A stretch of DNA of 46,892 bases from Candidatus Palauibacter australiensis (GTDB lineage Bacteria; Gemmatimonadota; Gemmatimonadetes; Palauibacterales; Palauibacteraceae), in NCBI GenBank assembly GCA_026705295.1, contig JAPPBA010000130.1, positions 1-46,892 on the forward strand. The letters run 5' to 3'. Both the position numbers and the translations under genes were made by a program. A model generated the notes under the pieces. The model had not been told where the DNA came from. It saw only the letters and a program-made list of their open reading frames with translations, and searched no databases. Position 1 is the first letter of the stretch; each line of letters opens with the position of its first letter. Shown one piece after another: positions 41,563 through 46,892 of this stretch.

Positions 41563-42999
41563 ATGGAATTCATCACTGGACAGCACCTGCCTCGCAGGAC
41601 CTTCATTCGGGGTGTCGGGGCCACGCTCGCCCTGCCGTTCCTCGACGCGATGGTTCCGGCGGGCCGTCTGTGGGGATCGACGAGCGCGAAGAGCCTGACG
41701 GAGGGGAAGGGGACCCGTCTCATCGCGATCGAGGAGGTGCACGGCCTCGCGGGGTGCAACCGCGAGCACGGTGCGACGAAGTTCCTCTTCGCGCCGGAAA
41801 AGGCCGGACGCGAGTTCGAGATCATCGATGAGAGCGCGCTCGTCTCGCTGCGGCCGTACCGCGAGCACCTGACGATCGTCAGCAACACGGACGTGCGGAA
41901 CGCCGAGGCGTTCACGCCGCCCGAGATCGGGGGGGATCACTTCCGCTCGAGCGCGGTGTTCCTCACGCAGGCCCATCCGAAGCAGACGCAGGGGTCGGAC
42001 ATCTTCTGCGGGACCTCGATGGACCAGATCTACGCGCAGCGCTTCGGCCAGGAAACGCCGATGCCGTCGATGCAGTTCTGTATCGAGAACCTCGATCAGG
42101 CGGGCGGCTGCACGTACAACTACTCGTGCGCGTACACCGACTCGCTGAGTTGGGCATCGCCGACCGAACCGCTGCCCATGATCCGCGATCCGCGCGTCGC
42201 CTTCGACCTTCTGTTCGGCGCCGGCGGCACCGAGGCGGAGCGGGCGGCGCGGCGGGCCACGCGGCGCAGCATCCTCGACTGGATTTCGGGCGAGATCTCC
42301 TCCGTGCAGCGTACCCTCGGCGCTGAGGACGCGCGCCGCATGGACCAGTACCTGACGAACGTGCGCGAACTGGAGCGCCGGATTCAGATGGTCGAGGGGC
42401 GGAACTCGAGCGGCGAGGAGCGTGCCCTGCCCGAGGCGCCGGCCGGCGTTCCGGACTCGTTCACCGAGCACATGCAGATGCTGTTCGACATCCAGGTGCT
42501 CGCCCTCGAGACCGACATGACGCGCGTGATCTCGTTCAAGACGGGGCGCGACGCGCAGAACAGGGTCTTCCCCGACAGCGAGTCGGATCGGCCCTTCCAC
42601 CCGGCCTCCCACCACGGGAACCGGGAGGAGGCGGTGCTGGAGTTCAACAAGATCAACCAGTTCCGCGTGGGGCAGCTTCCGTACCTCATCGACAAGCTCA
42701 AGAACACCATGCACGGCGAGGAGAGCCTGCTCGACCAGAGCGTGGTCCTGTGGGGTTCGCCGATGGCCGATGCGAACCTGCACAACCACCGGCGGGCGCC
42801 GCTCTTCCTGATCGGCCACGGGAACGGGATGCTGGAGGGCAACCTGCACATCAAGGCGCCGGACGGGACGCCGATGGCGAACGCCATGCTGTCCGTCCTG
42901 CACGGGCTCGGCGTCGACGACATGCACGAGTTCGGCGACAGCACCGGCCCGATGGCGCTCAACCAGGCCGACCCCGCCATGACGGACGCGGGGACCTGA
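41563..42999 (+). CDS. Tat-exported DUF1552 protein
   Basis: The 478-residue product has a Tat signal (PRRTFIRGVGATLALPFLDAM) and the DUF1552 pattern. After the signal it has RLIAIEEVHGLAGCNREHGATK, VSNTDVRNAEAFTPPEIGGDHFRSS, SDIFCGTSMDQIYAQ and FHPASHHG. The end is VVLWGSPMADANLHNHRRAPLFLIGHGNG, which resembles the metal-site region of alkaline-phosphatase/sulfatase-type folds. Function is unknown, though it is the regular genomic partner of DUF1592-type cytochromes. GAGGGAGA precedes the ATG. It follows the cytochrome gene by 47 bases and is followed after 2 bases by the ankyrin gene, so the three form an operon. Confidence 0.9.
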   Translation: MEFITGQHLPRRTFIRGVGATLALPFLDAMVPAGRLWGSTSAKSLTEGKGTRLIAIEEVHGLAGCNREHGATKFLFAPEKAGREFEIIDESALVSLRPYREHLTIVSNTDVRNAEAFTPPEIGGDHFRSSAVFLTQAHPKQTQGSDIFCGTSMDQIYAQRFGQETPMPSMQFCIENLDQAGGCTYNYSCAYTDSLSWASPTEPLPMIRDPRVAFDLLFGAGGTEAERAARRATRRSILDWISGEISSVQRTLGAEDARRMDQYLTNVRELERRIQMVEGRNSSGEERALPEAPAGVPDSFTEHMQMLFDIQVLALETDMTRVISFKTGRDAQNRVFPDSESDRPFHPASHHGNREEAVLEFNKINQFRVGQLPYLIDKLKNTMHGEESLLDQSVVLWGSPMADANLHNHRRAPLFLIGHGNGMLEGNLHIKAPDGTPMANAMLSVLHGLGVDDMHEFGDSTGPMALNQADPAMTDAGT

Positions 43000-43001
43000 T
43001 C

Positions 43002-45008
43002 GTGCGGGCGGGCAGGCTCCGGCGCGCTTTCGCGGTCCTCTGCGCGGCTGTCCTCGTTTCGGCGGGGACGCCCCATTCGCCGCCCGATTCGCCCGTCGCC
43101 GACGCCGCCATGCGCGGCGAAGTCGAGACGGTGCGCGAACTCCTGCGGCAGGGGCTCGACGTCAACGCGGCGCAGGGAGACGGGATGACCGCCCTGCACT
43201 GGGCCGCCGACAGGGGCGACGCGGAACTCGCCGGCATGCTCATCTACGCCGGGGCCGATGTGGCGGCGGTCACGCGGATCGGGCAGTACACGCCGCTCCA
43301 CCTCGCCGCGCGACGGGGCTCGGCGGCGATCCTCGGCGACCTGATCGCCGCGGGATCGGATGTGACGGCGCTGACTGCGAACAGCGGCGCCACGCCGCTT
43401 CACCTCGCCGCGGCGGCGGGAGACCCCGATGCGGTCGCCGTTCTGCTCGACGCGGGCGCGGATCCCGATGCGGTCGAGGCGGAGTGGGGCCAGACGCCCC
43501 TCACCTTTGCCGCCGCGGGCAACCGGGCCGATGCGATCCGCGCGCTGCTGGAGGGCGGGGCGGATCCCGACGTCACGTCGCTCGTCATCGACATCATCGA
43601 GCAGGAGAAGCTTGACCGACTGGCGCGCCAGCGTGAGACGGAGGTGCTCGCGGCCTTCACCGGGGAGGGGGACGAGGCGCGCACGCCGACGCCCGGCGAA
43701 CTCCAGGCCGCCGTGCGCGCAGGGCGGGAGATCTATGCGGAGGGCCTTCCCGAAGAAGAGGAGGAGGAAGAAGAGAACGACAGCGACTTCAGTCGCCTCT
43801 TCCTGCCTCCGGTCGAGAAGATCGGCGGCCTGACACCGCTCCTGCACGCGGTTCGCCAGGGGTACGTGGAGTCGACCGTCGCCCTCCTCGACGGCGGTGC
43901 GGACATCGACCTCGTGAGCGCGGCGGACGGCACAAGTCCGCTCGTGATGGCCGCGATCAACGGCCAGTTCGATCTCGTGCTCATGCTCCTCGAGCGGGGC
44001 GCGGACCCGAACATCGCGGCCGATCTCAACGGAGTTTCGCCGCTGTGGGCCGTAGTCAACGCCCGCTGGCAGCCGCGCACGCGCTTCCCGCAACCGCAGG
44101 AGCGTCCGCTCCAGAGCGCGAACTACCTGGAAGTGGCGCGTTCGCTGCTCGATGCGGGCGCGGATCCCAACCATCGGATCACGCGGCATCCGTGGTACAT
44201 GGTCTATACGGGCTGCGGCAACCGGAACTGCGGTCTCGTCGACACCAACGGTGCCACCGCTTTCTGGCGCGCCGCCTACGCGACGGACGTCGAGGCGATG
44301 AAGCTTCTCGTCGAGTACGGGGCCGACCCGAACATCCCGACCAAGGCGCCCCCCCGGCGCCAGCGTCTCTCCCCGGACGAGTTCCTGCGACAGCAGGCGC
44401 TGAACGCGCTGCGCGACTCCTCCTACGTCGAACTCCCGCCGGAGGAGCGGCTGAAGCTGCTCCAGGACATTCGGGACCAGTTGCCGGAGGAGGAGCAGGC
44501 GGAGTTCCCCGACAAGGACCTCGACAATCTCAAGGCGGACGTGAGGGCCAAGCTGATCGAGGCCGCCGAAGCGGCGGACCAGGCTCGGGCGAACGCGCCG
44601 GACGCCTCGGGGCTGCCGCCCGTGCCCCCGGGCGGGCCGGGCGTGATGCCGATCCACGCGGCCTCCGGCGTCGGCTACGGCGAGGGGTTCGCGGGCAACG
44701 CGCACCGCCACACGCCCGAAGGCTGGATACCTGCCGTGAAGTACCTCGTCGAGGAACTCGGTGCGGACGTGAACGCCCGCGACCACAATGGCTACACGGC
44801 GCTGCACAACGCGGCCTCGCGCGGCGACAACGAGATGATTCACTATCTCGTGGAAGTGGGGGGTGACGTCACGGTGGTCAGCCGGCGCGGCCAGACGACG
44901 GCCGACATGGCGAACGGCCCCGTGCAGCGCGTCTCGCCCTTCCCGGAGACCGTCGCGCTCCTCGAGAGCCTGGGCTCTCACAACAACAACAACTGCCTTA
45001 CCTGCTGA
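43002..45008 (+). CDS. Exported ankyrin-repeat protein
   Basis: The 668-residue product has a signal peptide (RRAFAVLCAAVLVSAG). Ankyrin repeats fall in two blocks. The first, about 30-200, has repeats such as GMTALHWAADRGDAELAGMLI, YTPLHLAARRGSAAI and ATPLHLAAAAGDPDAVAVLL. The second runs about 275-450, and one further repeat pair (GYTALHNAASRGDNEMIHYLV) lies near the end. Between the blocks lies an acidic run of eight Glu, and a charged, helical segment (PPEERLKLLQDIRDQLPEEEQ) lies after about 465. The C-terminus is NNNNCLTC, with a Cys pair. It is probably periplasmic and binds proteins. It starts with GTG 43002, two bases after the DUF1552 stop, with no strong Shine-Dalgarno sequence, so translational coupling is likely. 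It recurs with cytochrome/DUF1552 pairs in related bacteria, as far as I recall. Confidence 0.85.
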   Translation: MRAGRLRRAFAVLCAAVLVSAGTPHSPPDSPVADAAMRGEVETVRELLRQGLDVNAAQGDGMTALHWAADRGDAELAGMLIYAGADVAAVTRIGQYTPLHLAARRGSAAILGDLIAAGSDVTALTANSGATPLHLAAAAGDPDAVAVLLDAGADPDAVEAEWGQTPLTFAAAGNRADAIRALLEGGADPDVTSLVIDIIEQEKLDRLARQRETEVLAAFTGEGDEARTPTPGELQAAVRAGREIYAEGLPEEEEEEEENDSDFSRLFLPPVEKIGGLTPLLHAVRQGYVESTVALLDGGADIDLVSAADGTSPLVMAAINGQFDLVLMLLERGADPNIAADLNGVSPLWAVVNARWQPRTRFPQPQERPLQSANYLEVARSLLDAGADPNHRITRHPWYMVYTGCGNRNCGLVDTNGATAFWRAAYATDVEAMKLLVEYGADPNIPTKAPPRRQRLSPDEFLRQQALNALRDSSYVELPPEERLKLLQDIRDQLPEEEQAEFPDKDLDNLKADVRAKLIEAAEAADQARANAPDASGLPPVPPGGPGVMPIHAASGVGYGEGFAGNAHRHTPEGWIPAVKYLVEELGADVNARDHNGYTALHNAASRGDNEMIHYLVEVGGDVTVVSRRGQTTADMANGPVQRVSPFPETVALLESLGSHNNNNCLTC

Positions 45009-45055
45009 CCGACCGAAAACCACCCCAAACCATACAAAACCGGATACGGAGAACC

Positions 45056-45376
45056 ATGGCCAAGTACATGTTCCGCACGAGCTACACGCAGTCCGGCCTC
45101 AAGGGCCTGATCGCCGAGGGCGGCACCGGACGCCGCGACGCGCTGCGCCAGACGGTCGAAAGCGCGGGCGGTACGCTCGAGGGCTTCTACTACGCCTTCG
45201 GCGACGACGATCTCCTTCTGATCGCCGATCTTCCCGACTCGACGGCCGCCACGACGCTCTCGCTCAACATCGCTGCCGCGGGGGCCCTAACCGTCTCCGT
45301 GACGGTGCTCATCGACCCCGAGACCGTCGACGAAGCCGTCGCCCGAGGCGTCTCCTACCGCCTCCCCGGAGCCTGA
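45056..45376 (+). CDS. GYD-domain protein
   Basis: The 106-residue product matches the GYD family of small ferredoxin-like-fold proteins: KYMFRTSYTQSGLKGLIAEGG, GGTLEGFYYAFGDDDLLLIADLPD, then a Ser/Ala-rich helix and VTVLIDPETVDEAV. There is no signal peptide, so it is cytoplasmic. The function of the family is unknown; many members are about this length. GGAG lies 5 bases before the ATG. It follows the ankyrin gene by 47 bases and could be the last gene of that operon, although it differs in location from the exported products before it. Confidence 0.85.
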   Translation: MAKYMFRTSYTQSGLKGLIAEGGTGRRDALRQTVESAGGTLEGFYYAFGDDDLLLIADLPDSTAATTLSLNIAAAGALTVSVTVLIDPETVDEAVARGVSYRLPGA

Positions 45377-45857
45377 CCCGCCTGCCGGGAGTCTGAGCAG
45401 ATCCCGAACGTTGCGGTGACCCTTTTGGTCGATTGAGTTCCGGTTCCCGGGGGCGTCACGGTGCGCCTTCGCCACCGGGAATCTACTTGCGGCGGTAGCG
45501 CTAGAAGACCGGACGCTCCGTAGCCGGCGTTCTGTGGATCGACACGGTCACCGGCGGACCGCGGGCACCGGAGTTCCAGTACACCCCCCTGCGCCCCTTC
45601 CCGCGGGAGCACCCGTCGAGTTCACCGGCGACATCCTCGTCCTCATCCCGCCGCAGAGGACTGATCACGCGCACGAGCCCCGCGGCCCGGCCCGCCAGCA
45701 TTGCGCGGGGCCGTTGGCGCGGTTGTTCGCGGCCGAATACGATACGAACGATCGCGAAGTCTCTCCATATTCTTTGGGGGGCGCACGCGCGCGAAACGCG
45801 GCAGTCTCGATTCTCCCGCACCTCTTTCGGGGAGGGTAGCGAGAGGTACACGAGCGC
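45377..45857. other. 481-base stretch without an intact gene, with a Big2-domain relic
   Basis: No frame here has a recognisable complete product. The longest open stretch (45534-45839, plus) is Pro/Arg-rich and low-confidence. Within it, 45717-45764 matches 46332-46379 of the next gene at 39 of 48 bases by my count. It translates as ARLFAAEYDTNDREVS against ARLSATVYDANGREVA, a piece of a Big2 Ig-like domain. The match stops abruptly on the 3' side, so it looks like debris of a decayed paralogue. I see no clear terminator or promoter; GAGAGG (45841-45846) may be the ribosome site of the next gene. Confidence 0.55.
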
Positions 45858-46892
45858 ATGAGTAGATCGAGCGAAGGGAACTTTGGTCGGCGCATATCGT
45901 CGGCGAGCCTCGCGTTATTGCTGATTTGCGTGAGCTTCGCCTGGTACTGCGGGGGGTCGCCGGCCGGCCCGGACCCGACGCCGGAACCGCCGTCCCCGCA
46001 GCCTCCCGCCGATCCGCCGTCCGCCGCGACGGTGGAGGTGGTCCCGGGCCGCGTCGTCTTCGGGGCCCTGGGCGACACCGAAACTCTTGCGGCGACGGTC
46101 CGCAGCCGGGACGGGGCGGTCCTGCCAGACGCATCGGTGACCTGGTCGAGCAGCGATCCCACGGTTGCGAGCGTCGAGGCCGGCACGGTCACGGCGCTTT
46201 CGAACGGCGAAGCGTCAGTCACCGCCACGTCCGGCGCGGCGTCCGGCTCAGCCGCGGTGCGCGTCGAACAGGTCGCGGCGCGACTGAACGCGGTGCCACA
46301 GGACGTCTCGTTCGCGGCGGTCGGGGACACGGCGCGGTTGTCCGCCACCGTATACGATGCGAACGGTCGCGAGGTCGCCGGTGCGACCGTCGAGTGGAGT
46401 TCGAGCGACTCCGGCGTCGCAACGGTCTCCGACGGCGGGCTTGTGACCGCGGCGTCGAACGGGACGGCCGAGATCGTGGCGGCCTCCGGCACGGCAACGG
46501 ACACGGTCGCCGTGAACGTGGACTCGACGGACCGGGGTATCCTCGCTGCCTTCTATCATGCCGCGGGTGGACCATCATGGCGTCACAGCGACAACTGGCT
46601 GACGGACGCGCCGCTGGCGGAATGGTACGGCGTGGAGACGGGAACGGATGACCGCGTGACCCGTCTCGAACTCAGGGAAAACGGCGCCGTCGGAACCCTC
46701 GCCCCGGAGCTCGGACGCCTCCGCTATCTCGAGACGTTGGACCTATACAGGAACAAGCTGACGGGCCGACTGCCGCCGGAACTCGGGAACGCAGTCCGCC
46801 TCCAGGAGATCGATCTGGGCCACAACCAGTTCCGCGGTCCCGTTCCGCCGGAACTTGGCCGACTGAAGAGTCTGCGCGCCCTGAACCTGGAG
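45858..46892 (+). CDS. Surface protein with two Big2 domains and plant-type leucine-rich repeats (3' end outside window)
   Basis: The frame is open from ATG 45858 to the window edge (345 codons), so the C-terminus is missing. The N-terminus is an export signal (SLALLLICVSFAWYCGG), possibly lipidated at the Cys, followed by a Pro/Asp linker. Two Big2-type Ig-like domains follow: about 57-135 (ETLAATVRSRDG, VTWSSSDPTVASV) and 140-220 (ARLSATVYDANGREVAGATVEWSSSD). Then comes the LRR cap ILAAFYHAAGGPSWRHSDNWL with APLAEWYGV, and leucine-rich repeats such as LRYLETLDLYRNKLTGRLPPELG. The domain set fits a cell-surface adhesin or interaction protein, a type common in host-associated marine bacteria. 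GAGAGG lies 11 bases upstream. A relic of a related Big2 domain precedes it. Confidence 0.85.
   Translation, partial: MSRSSEGNFGRRISSASLALLLICVSFAWYCGGSPAGPDPTPEPPSPQPPADPPSAATVEVVPGRVVFGALGDTETLAATVRSRDGAVLPDASVTWSSSDPTVASVEAGTVTALSNGEASVTATSGAASGSAAVRVEQVAARLNAVPQDVSFAAVGDTARLSATVYDANGREVAGATVEWSSSDSGVATVSDGGLVTAASNGTAEIVAASGTATDTVAVNVDSTDRGILAAFYHAAGGPSWRHSDNWLTDAPLAEWYGVETGTDDRVTRLELRENGAVGTLAPELGRLRYLETLDLYRNKLTGRLPPELGNAVRLQEIDLGHNQFRGPVPPELGRLKSLRALNLE

Noticed and set aside
42384-45023. An 879-codon minus-strand frame opposite the DUF1552 and ankyrin genes
   Set aside because: The plus-strand frames have Tat and Sec signals and clear domains; the minus frame has none.
1-46892. tRNA, rRNA, CRISPR arrays, transposases, integrases
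   Set aside because: I found no transposase or integrase motifs, no regularly spaced repeats and no recognisable RNA gene. The only direct repeats are short two-copy ones.

Overview
This 46.9 kb window is very GC-rich and densely coding. It carries about 36 protein genes on both strands, with short gaps and many 1- or 4-base start/stop overlaps. I see no rRNA, tRNA, CRISPR array, insertion sequence or phage gene. The gene set suggests a heterotrophic Gemmatimonadota-like bacterium, possibly marine or sponge-associated. Pointers are the exported six-bladed propeller proteins, stand-alone TonB-plug-like proteins without a barrel, Tat-exported amidases and serine hydrolases, the cytochrome/DUF1552/ankyrin cluster, and an LRR protein with Big2 domains. 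The phylum is an inference from gene content.

Layout. 1-3.4 kb: a relic of a propeller gene's 3' end, the intact propeller gene, and a minus-strand pair (membrane protein, Tat-exported flavin amine oxidase). 3.4-6.7 kb: a DinB-like protein, divergent feoA and feoB with two Fur-like boxes over a good promoter, and a membrane protein. 6.8-15.5 kb: a SurE-like protein with an export signal, a deoxyhypusine-synthase-like enzyme, and exported hydrolases (amidase, beta-lactamase-fold hydrolase, CocE/NonD hydrolase) plus a propeller lipoprotein. 15.5-20.8 kb: a divergent dapB between two identical palindromes, a VapBC-type module, a Tat-exported glycosylasparaginase homologue, an aldo/keto reductase and a class III aminotransferase. 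20.8-27.7 kb: two tandem plug-like proteins, an overlapping minus-strand operon (amidase, TesB-type thioesterase, NHL propeller lipoprotein) and a creatininase-fold protein. 27.6-32.0 kb: a giant propeller/amidohydrolase and ppsR. 32.0-38.9 kb: an operon of ppsA, an APC permease, an aldo/keto reductase-RidA fusion and a membrane-anchored FMN alpha-hydroxyacid dehydrogenase. 39.0-45.4 kb: a cytochrome-c/DUF1592-family protein, a DUF1552 protein, an exported ankyrin protein and a GYD protein. 45.4-46.9 kb: a gene-free stretch with a Big2 relic, then a Big2/LRR surface protein cut by the window end.

How it fits together. Much of the window looks like an extracytoplasmic scavenging repertoire for peptides, amides, esters and hydroxy acids. 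The 32-39 kb operon reads as a uptake-to-gluconeogenesis unit: a permease, an FMN enzyme that could make pyruvate from lactate, and PEP synthase to convert pyruvate to PEP. Its regulator PpsR is transcribed divergently across a long inverted repeat. This operon has the most unusual architecture here: two gene fusions, an apparent CTG start, and 4-base overlaps at two of its three junctions. Decayed paralogue fragments lie at both window edges, which suggests duplication and loss of repetitive surface-protein genes.
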